Assembly: GCA_964030785.1 (NCBI GenBank)
Contig: OZ034971.1
Coordinates: forward strand, 11,956,579-12,020,578
Direction of reading: 5' to 3'
Length of the DNA: 64,000 nucleotides
Source: Siderastrea siderea
Lineage: Eukaryota; Cnidaria; Anthozoa; Scleractinia; Rhizangiidae
A program made the position numbers and the translations under genes. Shown here one piece after another: positions 35,011 to 46,951 of this stretch; within the stretch, counting starts at the first letter, position 1; each line of letters opens with the position of its first letter. The notes under the pieces were generated by a model. The model did not search any database. It had not been told where the DNA came from and saw only the letters and a list, made by a program, of their open reading frames with translations.

Positions 35011-36780
35011 TGTGGTCACACCAACAAACAGTAAACATATGGGAAAGACATTCAAGCAGGGAAAATAAGACGAATATGGAAGCACTGAAGTACCTATGAT
35101 TGCACATTGCATAATTGTGACCCTGCTTTATTTTCTTAGAGGATGTTATTTTTGTTGTTGCTGTCTTGTGCTGGTAATTTGTTGTTGTTTGTTTCTCAAA
35201 TTCACAGTACAAGACAACTAAGCCCTTGAAAATCTTTCCTATCACCTTTTGTCTTTTTCATTGTTGTACATTACAAGTTAAGGGTCCGACTAGGTAGACC
35301 AAAAGCTTATTATAGTTGAACTTCTATGAAATCGTCAAACATCCGCTATGCAAGTTCTAAGGACTTGACAAGTTGCATGTTAATGTCAGTTTTTTTCACG
35401 TAAAGCAAATAATAATAATAAAAAAATGTAGCTTTATGGAGTATTGTGCATGCAATTATGAAAGGTGTATATGTTGCCTTTGATTTTGTTGTCCTGTTTT
35501 GCTGGAATTCTTTTGAACAAGTCACAAGTCATTGATTGACAACCAAACAAGATGCCCATCTTTATACAGTAACCTTTTCAAATAATAACTCATTTAAGTT
35601 AGTAGTTAAATTAGCATTCTTCTGGCCTGTACATATTGGGTTTTTCCAGTGTCTATGATGTTTCCTTGCAGACTGATAACTAATTAAATTTATCGTGGCA
35701 ATACGTGAGCCCATCATTAAGATATTCATCAATTAAAAACAACCCAAAAACTGGAAATATTGCCCAAATTGTGGATAATATTACTTGGATGCGACGGTTT
35801 AAGCCAGTATCCAGAGCATTATACACATCTGAACCAGCTATTGATATTTGCCAAAACAACAAGAGTCTAAGAAAACCACTGTATATGTAATTACTGAGTT
35901 TCACTTTACCCCTTGAAACATTGGTGACTTGTTTTTGTTGGAACTACCATGATTAATTAAAACTTAACTTTGCTCTTTTGTCAGTACGTCCTTATGTAGA
36001 GACTAGTGTAATTGAATTCTAATAAATTTGATACCCAATGTTGTTTATTTTCTGGGTAGACTTTTTACCTTGGATCGGCTCTAGTGCCGTGTACTGTATG
36101 TTTCCTAATGTGAATTTTTTCGTTAGGTCTCCTGCTACTTCTTGATTGGTCAGGAAGCAATAGTAGACACTAACTCTGTTGTGATTGTGTACATTCCTGC
36201 CACAACAAACAGGAACATGACTTCTGTTAATTTCTGATTGGCTTAAAACATGCCAAACAATTTTCATCTTGCCAGAGTCCAAAGAAATTATGGCAAACAA
36301 TACTTTTCATCATGCTGAGTATAACATCTCTTATCTCATGACTGGACTTAAAATTTATCTTCTTTCTTTATCATGAGATATTGTTGAAAGATAGTTGATT
36401 TTTGGTGATTCTACAGAAATAGGTGCTATTAGACAATTTATTTAACCGGTTATGAAAAATCACTCTAATTGGGGGCGGTTGTCTTTTGTCCTTTCTCTTC
36501 AGGAAAACTGATTTCAAGTTCTATTTTGCCACTGAACACTTACTATTGACACATTTTTGTCACCCTTTTTATGGCTGCCTGGGCTTCTGTCTCTTTACTA
36601 GGCAATCTGAGTGCTAGAACCGGAAGGAGTTGTCAACTTCCATGTTTGCGGTTCTGATTCTGCCTCGGACAGTTCTGGCATTAAGACTGCTCAGTTGAAA
36701 TAGGAAGCCACTTTTCAAAAAGATGTGAAAGTTGCAGAGCACTGTTACACAGTAAGCATTTGTCTGAGAGCAGTTTTTAA

Positions 36781-36986
36781 CCCTTTCACTCCCAGAGTCA
36801 GTTATGGAGAAATTTTAGGTGATTCTAACTTCTGAGTCTGTGGATGAAATCCTATGGTGTGACCACTCAAATGACTCCTCTTCAGCAGTACTTTCACATG
36901 GTACTATTTATATTTCAGTATTTTATAAAATGAACTTTGGGATTGTTCTTGAAGTTTGAATTTAGGCACTCTTGGGAGTGAAAGGG
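36781..36986. mobile_element. MITE, family CCCTTTCACTCCCA (copy 2)
   Basis: It follows TTAA, starts CCCTTTCACTCCCAGAGTCA and ends TGGGAGTGAAAGGG. It shares its whole length with the copy at 26,144-26,348. Words from the same family (GTGGATAAAACACTTAAGTC, GTGACCATTCAAATGAC) also appear near 62,310-62,375 and 63,015-63,055. Confidence 0.82.
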
Positions 36987-37680
36987 AATGTAATGAAAAT
37001 AATTATTGCAACTCAAAAGTGAACACCTGTAACTAGCATCGAATGCAGAAACTGCATGCAACAAAGAAAATTAGCATTAGTTTAATTTTTAATTGACAAA
37101 TTAACCATTTGGTAGCGAAGCAAATCAAACGTAAATTATTCTTGACACTCCATTGAAAACTGGTCTTTTTCGGTAACTATTAACAGATTGAAGCTTGTGC
37201 TCAGCTTAGGTTATCAACAGGAAGTTGTTAGAACAAAATCAATGGAGCACCTTGCTTTTTCTTTTTTCTTGGAAATATTTATGGGGTTGCTAAATTTAGG
37301 CTTTTCCCATTTGCCATCCTTGAGGTTTGCCCATCCCGCACTGGTTACAATCCACACATTGCAGGAAGAGGTTTATTGTGACTTGCCTCAGAACAGGCAG
37401 TATCTTCCTCATAAAGATTAAGTTTGTAAATTAATGAAACTTCTGCAACTGATGAAGTCTTTTCAAAATGAGAAGTTGACGAAATCTTTAACATGGAAGC
37501 TTGCACACCCTACAATTAAACATCAAGACTTTTTTCCTTTTTTTTTCTTTTAACAAAATTCAAAGAATGGTTTCAAAAACTGATCTGTCAAAAGAAAGAC
37601 GAGGTAACTGAGCATCTCTGACATGCACCGGGTGTGTAGTGAGAATGCACATAAAACTAGTGTGAACGTGCTTGAGTGGC

Positions 37681-37821
37681 AGCCTAGTACCCAGGAATTC
37701 TCTACTTTCTCACACAACTTGGCACAAAATTTTGTGACATCACCGAATGGCAGGGACCTCATTCGGTGATGTCACGACATTTCGCACCAAGTCAAGTCAA
37801 GAGCGGGAGGAGTACTAGGCT
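37681..37821. mobile_element. Short hairpin element, AGCCTAGTAC ends
   Basis: The ends AGCCTAGTAC and GTACTAGGCT enclose an inner palindrome (TGACATCACCGAATG against CATTCGGTGATGTCA). It is 141 bp and non-coding. Confidence 0.75.
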
Positions 37822-39520
37822 ACTTGAGTGGGATTTGTGAGTACTCTGAAATAACTACAAATTAAGCTACTGACAGTTCCAGGTATACTTTGGAGTTTTC
37901 CCCTCAACTGCAGGCTTTTTATTTTTCCAATAATTTGCATGAAGTAAGTAAGGTCAGTGGGTCATGCTGATGCAATTTTACAAAACAATTGCAGAGCTCA
38001 GTGAGAAAAGGGATGAAGATGTCGGCGCCAAACTTAACACTGGTTTTCACACAATACATTGATTTCGTAAATTAAATGCACCATAAATAGTTTCTTGAAG
38101 ACTTAAAAAAGTTGACACCAGAATGCCCAGGAACTGAACCCAATGACTGTTGCTATGGTGAAAATCTTGGAAACACAAATTGAATGTGAACAAAAATTGG
38201 GCTGATGAAAACAACCTTGTAGGCAAGAATTCTCACTCATGTCCAATATGCTGTTTTTGACCAGTGTTATGAGTTCTTTTATTTTCATTGGTGGACATTT
38301 CTTGTGCATCCAAGGAGCTGGTACAGTGACATATTGAGTAATAAACAGATGTGTGAGTACCTTTAATGATCTAACAAATCCCTGGGGCATTTATTAATAA
38401 TATGTCTTGTGGGGTGTTTATTGACACAGGGAATTACAGTAACATTTATCCAGTTCCTGTAAAGAAAGTCTGCAAAACAAAACTTCAAATTACTTCAGTT
38501 CAAGTTCCATGCAATTATCACTGTTCAAATCATCATCATTTAATATCATGTTCATTTCCCTCACAGCTAACCTCATCAAAGTGTTTTAAATTACAATCAT
38601 GCAATCAGTGAGTTTTTTTTTAAAGAATAAGCATTTACAGTATTTGATCATTTTATGGTATTAACTAACACATTTATCGATAAATATATAGGTATATTTT
38701 TATCAATTTAAATATATTTTAATACATCAATAAATAAGTTTAACACCACTGAGAAGATATTTAGATTTGCTGTACATGCACAACAAGGCAAACATTTGTC
38801 TGCTTTACCCTTCTCTACATGTAAGTGTGACAACTTACATCTGCATGTAAAAGTAGTGTTGTTACACTGACTGCAAAAAAGCAATCTTATCTGAAATATG
38901 CAACATAATTATAACTTTTACGCCAGTAATCATAATAATGTTATGCTCGCCAGTTTCTCCTGCCACACTTATGAAAGTGCTTAGTAAAACGTCCCTCAAT
39001 TAGACTTCTGGTATAGCTACAAACCTGCAGACCCAATAACTGTAACCAAGAGCAATTTCCTCTGCTTCACTCATAACGGAACAGTTATTTCAATCCTCAT
39101 AAACAGTTTTGAGAATTTGAGTTATCGACACTTCTGAGGAAGCCAAGAAAATTCTTGAATGCACTTGCATAGCGCTAGTACATTCATTTGCAGTACTTCT
39201 AGACCTCAAGAGTGCATGGTTATCTTATAGAACATGGAATGCCCACTTCTATTTGACGAAAAGGTAACATTTCACTTTTTTAAAAAGCTATTTACATACT
39301 TGTATGAAGACACTGAGAACAAAAGGCCACTGATCCACGATACAACCTAATTACACAGTACTGCTACAAGTCATATTAATAATTATTAATGATAAAATTA
39401 TTAAATCAATAAAATAATAAATCAAAATAAATATGAATATAAATAAATATGAATAATATTAATATTAATTAATACCTTACATGGAAATTACTAATTTACT
39501 AGTATCATCTTGAGGCAGGT

Positions 39521-42500
39521 TTATGAACAACAACCAAATCTCCTGCGAGTTGTTTTCATACTAGTTGAAGAAGTCCACCTTTCTTTTTGTGGATGGAAAA
39601 CTTCCACGCTGTTAAGATAATCCATCCCATTACACCCACCAACGACAAACAAAAGCCCATCAACAACTGCTGTTCCCACACCACTACGAGGTTCTTTCAT
39701 TGGTGCAACTATTGTCCATATGTCAGTTTCAGGATTGTAAATTTCCACGCTTTCTAAGCTCTGCTCATTGCAGCCACCTACAACAAACAACCGACTGTTA
39801 AGAACTGCCACACCGACCATAGATCGTGGAGTTTTTATAGGCGAAACTAGCTGCCAGGTTTTCGACTGACTGTTGTAACGTTCTACAGAAGACAGGTCTG
39901 ACACACCATCATATCCACCTATAAAAACAAAGAAGGATGCATTTATTTACTTACAAAACCTTGACCAAGGTGGACATTATTTTGTCATAACAAAATGCAA
40001 AAGGACTTGTCTTGAATTCTGATTAGACAGTCAATCTCCACTCTTGTAGGCAAATTAACAGAAGTGTTCACACTTTTGCATGATGCATAGTAAGTACTAG
40101 AAGTGTGAATCAATGGTTGCAAGACCACCTTTTAGCTTCAACACTGAAGTGCAGAAACATACCTACAGCATAAAGCTGACCATTTAGCGATGCTACCCCA
40201 AGCATGCTTCGTTCTGTGGTCATTGCAGTGATCATGGTCCATTCTTGAGTGCGCGGATTATACCTCTCAACTGTGTTGAGAGTTGTCTGTCCATCATATC
40301 CACCCACGGCATACAAAAAGCCATCTAAAACACCTACACCCAGGCTACTCCTGTGTTCAATCATACTGGTGGTAGCTTTCCACATGTCTAAGCTGGGATC
40401 ATAACATTCTACCTGCAAAAGACAAATTTGTACTAAATGAAACATGTGAGTTTTACTTTTTTTTCACAAATTTCTTTACAATACACAGTAAAAAATAGTA
40501 TATATTAAATAGATCCCTAATTTTTTTTTCTCTTCAGGAATGCTTCTTTTTTTACACAATAAAAAACAGATCCCTTAATTTTATTTATCTTCAGGAATGC
40601 TCATTTTTTACACAATAAAAAACAATACCGTATATCAAATAGATCCCTTAATTTTTTTTACCCTCAGGAATGCTATATTTTTTCTACAAAAAAGTGCTCC
40701 ATTGTAGAGGTTACCATGCTAATGACATCAATTCCAGACTTAAACAATGAGCAAACTTAAAACAACCTGTAGGTCATTAAGTGATACTGTTTTGCGCTTC
40801 TAAATTTCAGTTGGTGTTTTTTCATGATCCCTAAACTACTACCAGAGCCATATTTTTCAATTTGAGTGTTGTAAAACCAAAACCAAAGAAATCACTCTCA
40901 GCCTGGCCAATCACAACAGACAGAAACAACACAATGAGCCAATTAAAACTCAAAGCAAATAAATGTAACTCGCGTCAAGCAGAGAAAAATGCATGACAGC
41001 AAATCAGAATAACACTGGGTTTGGTTCTACTTCTAGCTGGTAAGATTTCAGTGGCGTGAGTTTTTTTCAAGAAATCCGTGAGAATGTCAGCAAATGCATA
41101 ATTCTTTCAACACTCAATTAAAACTAAGTTAATGATTCATTCAGCTTCAATCTTGGGCATAGTCTATATAGCATGAAGTGATTACTAAACAAGCGAGAAA
41201 AGGCAAATTTTTCATCCAACAGTATCAAATACAGTATATACACTAATACACTACCATGGTAGTACAAAACAAATTTCTAATAAAATAAAATAAAATATAA
41301 AATGTAGCATCCCAACCCAGTGCATTTAATGCTACGCTTTAACCTACATCCAAATTCGTGGCAGGTAAAAACAGTACGGAAAAGAATTGAATTAAAAAGT
41401 AAATCAAAATATTTCTGAAGTTTAATTACCTCTCAAAAAGCTCCAATTAAGATGAACAAATTACCTGATTCAAAGCAGCAATTTCATCTGATCCTCCCAC
41501 AACATACAAAATGCCTTCTAAAATGGCTGCACCCAGACCTCGACGTGGTGTCAACATAGGTGATATTTCACACCACGTGTCTGAGGAAGGGTTGTATTTT
41601 TCCACAGTATTGACTGTATTTCGACCTAGGATAAGATGGACAAACATGTGCATGTAACTGGGGATTGTACTCCTTGGTTGAGTTTAAATTTCACATTAAT
41701 TACTGTCATTTAACTAATTTTGTTTAGGGGTGACTCCACATCAGCTGTTAAATTGCATATTTACAGATTTAAATGGAAATGCAGCACAAATTCAGACACT
41801 GAATTCAGGGTTCGACATCTCCACTCACCCGGTCGCCTGAGGCGCGTACAAATCAAGCGGGGCTAGTAAATATTGTGTGTTCGGTAGTCCGTGGGCAAAT
41901 AGAATCTTGCGGTTTTTTTTTTAATATACCATAAAAACTCACTGGAACACACTGGAACCACATTGTGAAGTTGTTGTTATTCTTGCTAAAAACTGTTCTA
42001 AAACAAAACAACCTCAGAACCATGGTGTATACAGTATTTCACTCATGGCTCAGTCTTTCGTGATCTTTTGCACATCCATTGCGACTGTTTCACTGCACAT
42101 ACTTAAATTGGTAACCACGAAACCTCCAGCTTTTATCACCAGGTTACTAAGTTAGGCAAGATAGTTTATGTTTGTCTCTTTCAAGTAAATTGGGATTTAA
42201 GTGGGCACAAAAAGCCTCTAATAGTATCCTTAAAGTTACAAGGTCTGTTAAAATTCAAACATTTCGAAAGCTAAGCCACGAATTTCAGACCTGTTTTACC
42301 TAACTCTCGTAAACGTTACGTAACATTTCTCACTCGATCGCTGTAATCAGAATTTTTTTCCTTCAACTTGTTTACAACAATGGGCTTAAAGATTGCAGCA
42401 AATACACCACTGTCACTTAGCTATTAAAGCTTAAATTAAGGTCATTCACAGTCTTTAGCTCTACTGCCAGGGTCTAGGAGATATGGGTGAAGAAAGACAT

Positions 42501-44833
42501 TGGTAAGGAACCTGGGAGACTGAATTGTGCCGTGGGCTAGTAGATTTTTGAAGCTCACTTGCCCAGTGGCTAGTGACTCAACTTAACAGATGTCGAACCC
42601 TGGAATTTCTGCAGTGCTAAATCGAATGCAAACAATGGAGTATGCATGGTAAATTACAATGTACATGTATCAATGTATATATGAAAGTAATTTACAGCAA
42701 GAACACCTAGACTTAACTAAAGTGCAGAAGTGTGCCAAATTGAACTTGGCAATACATTGTAAGTGAACCAAGACCCAAATAAACACCAGTTTCAAATAAA
42801 TAGCAGGTCTCCCAGGTTGAGTTTTTAACAAAGGTCCCACAGATTTGTCCGTCTACCCTGGGCGGTGGGGTGGGCACTCATGTGTATGAATGACAGCGAG
42901 GTGCAAAGGCCATTTTGGGGGTTAGAAATGAGCCATTTTTTACCTTTTTTGGGTTAGAAATTCTCTGGTGGACTTATTTTGGGCAGAAAGCTTTTGCCAG
43001 GACTTTTTTAGGGACGATAAACAGTGTAGTTACCTCAGAGATCTCAATTTTATGTCAAAGAATGGTATTACATTCATTTACAAACGTAATAATAATTATT
43101 AAACTACATGCAAAGGGACATTTCTAGGTAATGTCCTGGGTCTTTTCAGTTTAAGCCTATTGGATTGTTTTTGGGTATAAGAATTTGGCGTCATTTGCAT
43201 CTCCTAAGCACTATTATTACTCAGTAATATACATGTACCTCAGCTCCCCCTAGGCTATCCACATCCCCTCTTTATATAGACTGTGAAGTGAGTGAAACTG
43301 ATACATTGTTCTGGTGTACCCCACGGGGGTATTCCTTTATATGGCTTATATGGGGATGTGCTGCTGGACAGGGTATGGTTTTTGGCCTCTTTGTCCTCAA
43401 CAGGGAACATAATTTTTACGTGTCTGTCCTATACAGGGTATGTATTTTGTCATTTGTCGCAAACATGAACCTCAAATAAAAATGAAGGGTGTTGCCCTAG
43501 ACAGGGTAGGTATTTAAGGATATTTTAGGGTTTTACTAAACAAGGTCAGGGTTTCAACCCACAGCGGCAATGGGGTGGGGGGGGGGGGGGTGTACCATGG
43601 TAGTTCATGAACCTAAGTCAGTAAACCTATTGATCAATGAAAAACAGTCACAAAAGGTCAGAATCAAATGAATGCTAGACCTAAAATAAATTGCTGGTAC
43701 CTTGGTACACCAAGGGTGTTTACTTAAAACATAACCTGATAGATCCAGCATTTATTTCAACCTGGTGTTTATTCAGGGTGCAGTATTTATCTGAGAAAAT
43801 AGGGTATTTTTTAGTTTGTTGTCTCATAGACAATAGCCCTCAGCAAATGACGAGAAATCTCATGGTACTGCAAACACTTCTTACCAGGACTAGTTTCTCC
43901 ACCAACCACATAGATCCATTCTGCTTGACCGTAAAGCTTGCGTGGCCTCAATCGACTGCGCTGATTCATTTCACTGCGCAACTGAGGGTTCAGGTGGTAC
44001 ATTCTTGCCTCCTCGAAAAGATGGCTGGTGCATTGGTTACTTGTAATAAGGCCATCATCTAAGACTTTTGTCACCAAGAATTCCCAGGCCATCAGAGGGA
44101 ATCTGATTACCTCAGCTAACTTGGGAACTGTCTCAAGTCTTTCATGCTTGTTGTATTTAACCCATCTTAGGGCAGCTTCATAAACTTCTTCTTCATGGCG
44201 CACATACAGTGCATCTTCACTCAGAAATTCCAGAACTTCTTCTAAGGAACATTGAAAGAAATCCTCTAGCTGTGTAGTTTGGTTAAAATTTCGCATTGCA
44301 TACTGGTAGGCCGTTTTTCCAAGGGCAAAGCAGCCATGGTTCTCAGCAAACCGTCTTATACCAAGACAATTTGAAGGGTGAAGTTCGCTCTCCAAAAAGC
44401 GACAACATTTTTCAACTAAACGCTCAACTTGCAGCAAACTTGCGACAGTTAGAACTGATTGCACATTGTCAACTGTGATTGTCGCCTTCGCAACGTAAGC
44501 AAACTCGACAACCATGTAAACAGCCAAAGGATCCAAGCTGTTCAGGTGGATGACTTCCTGTTTGCTCTCCACGAGGTCGCCTGTAAACATGGCGTTGAAA
44601 TACGGACTAACAGCCGCTAATACGACGCGATGAGCTTTGATCTCTGCGTCAGCGACCTTCAACACTACATCGCAGAGTTCTTCGCGCTTTCGTAGATTTT
44701 CCAGAGCTGTAAGAAGTGATTGAGCGTGCTGAAGTCGAAGCATAAGACTTGCAGTCTCGCTGCAGTCCGAAAGAGTACTTCCACAATCTTTGGCGGCCAA
44801 AAAAGATCGCTTGATTTTCTGTTTCAAGTCCAT
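39521..44833 (-). CDS. Kelch-like protein (BTB-BACK-Kelch), 4 exons, 585 aa
   Basis: Exons are 44833-43885, 41625-41465, 40412-40163 and 39918-39521, GT-AG with matching phases. The BTB domain spans about residues 35-150 (LCDVVLKVADAEIKAHRVVL, YFNAMFTGDL) and BACK about 155-257 (CLGIRRFAENHGC, ALRWVKYN). Six kelch blades follow from residue 304, each with a GG and a later Tyr-(x)6-Trp pattern: YVVGGETSPG, YVVGGSDEIA, YAVGGYDGQT, YAVGGYDGVS, FVVGGCNEQS, FVVGGCNGMD. Such proteins are substrate adaptors of Cullin-3 ubiquitin ligases; the substrate is unknown. The start chosen is ATG 44831-44833 (MDLKQK); the frame is open for 8 codons upstream only from a TTG. I cannot assign an orthologue number. 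Confidence 0.94.
40495..40690 (+). repeat. Tandem repeat, three units of about 75 bp
   Basis: Units share AAATAGATCCCTTAATTTT followed by CTTCAGGAATGCT and ACACAATAAAAAAC. The repeat is non-coding and lies in KLHL intron 2. Confidence 0.75.
41806..42602. mobile_element. Inverted-repeat element of 797 bp with GAATT duplication
   Basis: The left end is CAGGGTTCGACATCT and the right end AGATGTCGAACCCTG. GAATT precedes the left end (41801-41805) and follows the right end (42603-42607), consistent with a 5-bp target duplication. No transposase frame is seen. It lies in KLHL intron 1. Confidence 0.8.
43295..43600 (+). repeat. Dispersed repeat, ACAGGGTATG family (copy 1)
   Basis: The words ACAGGGTATGGTTTTTGGCC and GTCCTATACAGGGTATGTAT recur near 53,790-54,060 (ACAGGGTATGGCTTTTGGCC). 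Fragments with GACCATGTTCAGCTG near 30,840, 49,130 and 56,090 belong to a related family. A G-run of about 17 sits at its right end. Confidence 0.65.
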
Positions 44834-45238
44834 GGTTTCCTTAAAACGGCGGACCAAAAAATGTTTCCAAGAATTAATATTTTAGACTCGGAAAATTATA
44901 TGCTTAAACTGCCCTTAAACTGCGTAAAAGAAGAAGCAGAAAAAGTGGCAAGAGGAAAACAGGAACGACTGACTACCCATGAATCTTTGCAGCATTTTAA
45001 AACTAGTTTCAGTCCTTCACTGTCATTACCTGGGATGAAAATCGGGAGGAATCGCGCGAGTGGGTTAAAATTTCCAAAAGAGTCCGGCGAATTTCGGGCG
45101 AATGTAAAAGTATTTTACGGTTGACTGCTCCTGAAAGGGAAAACAAACAGACTGTATATAAATTTTGGATGTAGAGGTCCACATGACGCGTAAATAAACC
45201 GCACTGGTTCGGTACGGCAAAGGGCTGATTTATTTAAT

Positions 45239-45280
45239 GGCCAATATTTCGGCTAACAAAATTAGCCTTCCTCAGGGCTA
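45239..45280 (-). ncRNA. Hammerhead ribozyme motif (small, dimer-type)
   Basis: On the minus strand: TAGCC, core CTGAGGA (45275-45269), A, helix II GGCTAA, loop TTTTG, TTAGCC (45267-45251), core GAAA (45250-45247), TATT, then GGCC. Helix II is a perfect six pairs whose sequence differs from the plus-strand motif at 15,017, while loop and core are kept. Helix I is short (GCC with GGC). Cleavage would follow ATT. There is no accompanying reverse transcriptase. Confidence 0.62.
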
Positions 45281-46661
45281 GAGCTATACTGAAGGGAAAA
45301 AAAAACACTGTATTTACGGCCGGAGAAGCTGGGCTGGAGCCTGATTGAAATGAACGAAAGTTGGAAAAAAATATTTCCTGATTTTTCGTTATCAGTTTTG
45401 GAGGGTTCATATAATCTCACGAGGACTCGAGTGTACTTAGAGTCTTTTTTTAGGCTGCTTACGCGTTACGCTATGACGTCTACAAATTGTTACACTCTCA
45501 CGTGGCTTGGATGACCCCTTCGGTGGGGAAGGGAGTACTTCTCAATTTTTTTTTTCTGCCCAGGTTAAAACTCTTCTCAATTTTAAAACCAAAATATGTG
45601 ATTTTCCCTATCCGTTTTCAGACCTGACCCATAAGTTGATACCCATTGATTTTCAGACCTAAAATCTAAATCTATAATCATGTTCATACCAGAAAAGCTC
45701 AAAACACTTAGCCACTGGAGCCGCACCTCTATGAATGGATCCGGAGACATAATCGGAGGAGGAGACCGTACGTACCTATATCACCAAGTTTAGGAATGGG
45801 CTGTGAACAACAGCGTCGTGCGCGCATTCGGTGACAGAAGCATCTTGGATAGAGTATTTTATTTACAAAATAGAGTACCATTGTACGTACCATATCTAAA
45901 TATTCCGTTTGGCCTGGGACCGTATTTACCCGTGTATTAGTCGATCCCGTGTATAAGTCGACCCCCTATTTTTGATGGCAAAAACTAAGTTTTCTTTATT
46001 TCTGGGTAAGAGTTTTCTTGGAAAACTAATCTTGTATTTCTTAGAATTTTCTTTCAAGTACTATGGATATAAGAAAAATCACAGCAAGTTTCAACATGAA
46101 GTTTTTATTAACACGCGCACGCGAGCATTCTAGCGGGTTTTAGCAACACGTATATATGCGGGCATTTTATCCATAATTTTTGGAATAGGCTTATAAATTC
46201 AAACGTACTAATTTCAAACTAACCTTTCCAAATGTGGAGGGGTGGAAAGGGGCTTTGGAAGACAAGCAAAACACCAAAGAAGCTCAAGAACGTTTGAAAA
46301 ACGACTCGATAAACAACATAACTTACGCTGCTTAGTAACCTGGCATGATGCCAGGTTAGTAAGCAGCGAAACTTATGGCGTTTGCCCTCGAAGGAAGAAA
46401 GTTGTTTTTTTTCAAGCAGATTCATGGCTTTATTAACAGGAACTGTCAGTTCTTTATTTCGAAATGGTGCCAGCGAGTGTCTACAACATTAAGGTTTATA
46501 TTAAGCAGATAAATCTTAATGCATGTCAACTTGGACTTTCCTGTAGTTAAATAAGTCCTTACCAGTCCAATATTCGTAGTTTAAAGTTTCTTAAGAATTT
46601 TACACTTCTTATTCTGTTTTTATTCTTGACTGAGAAGCTACTCTGCTTTACATTATCGCCG

Positions 46662-46689
46662 CTACCATCATCATCATCGTCATCTTCAC

Positions 46690-46729
<40 letters not shown>

Positions 46730-46760
46730 GTTGTCGTCGTCATCATCATCATCTGTAAAT
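46662..46760 (+). repeat. (ATC)n microsatellite
   Basis: About 30 ATC/GTC units, slightly interrupted. They create long Ser- or Met-rich open frames that are not genes. Confidence 0.95.
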
Positions 46761-46951
46761 TCGTCATCACTTTCCTCGCCACCATCAATACGCCAATTTT
46801 CAACGTTTCTATATCAATATATCTCATCAATATCGCAACCCAGCGTTATCTGTGTCGATCAAAATTTACAACTAAACACATTGAGACCGGAACGTCTTAA
46901 AGTGCATACGATTATCGTTGCCATTTGGTTCCAGCCGTTCCCTTATTTACT

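Larger units (their letters stand above)
35011..39520. other. Convergent intergenic region (ARF1 and KLHL 3' flanks)
   Basis: There is no recognisable gene in 4.5 kb. It contains the MITE at 36,781-36,986, a hairpin element at 37,681-37,821 and very AT-rich sequence from about 38,640 to 39,480 with ATTAAT/AATAAA words. The open frame at 35,705-35,890 (and its antisense) shows no similarity that I recognise. Confidence 0.6.
44834..46951. other. Intergenic region between KLHL start and receptor gene 3' end
   Basis: No recognisable gene. It contains a hammerhead motif (45,239-45,280), part of an element with CGTGTATTAGTCGATCCCGT (near 45,930), a 43-bp near-perfect palindrome at 46,326-46,368 (CGCTGCTTA...TAAGCAGCG) and an (ATC)n microsatellite at about 46,662-46,760. 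Minus-strand AATAAA signals at 46618-46623 and 46453-46458 could end the receptor transcript. Confidence 0.6.

Noticed and set aside
37446..37490. Possible fourth hammerhead: CTGATGA followed later by GAAATC
   Set aside because: Helix II would need a bulge and mismatches, and no helix I or cleavage triplet is found after GAAA.
44720..45124. 134-codon plus-strand open frame
   Set aside because: It overlaps the KLHL first exon in antisense and has no similarity or splice support.
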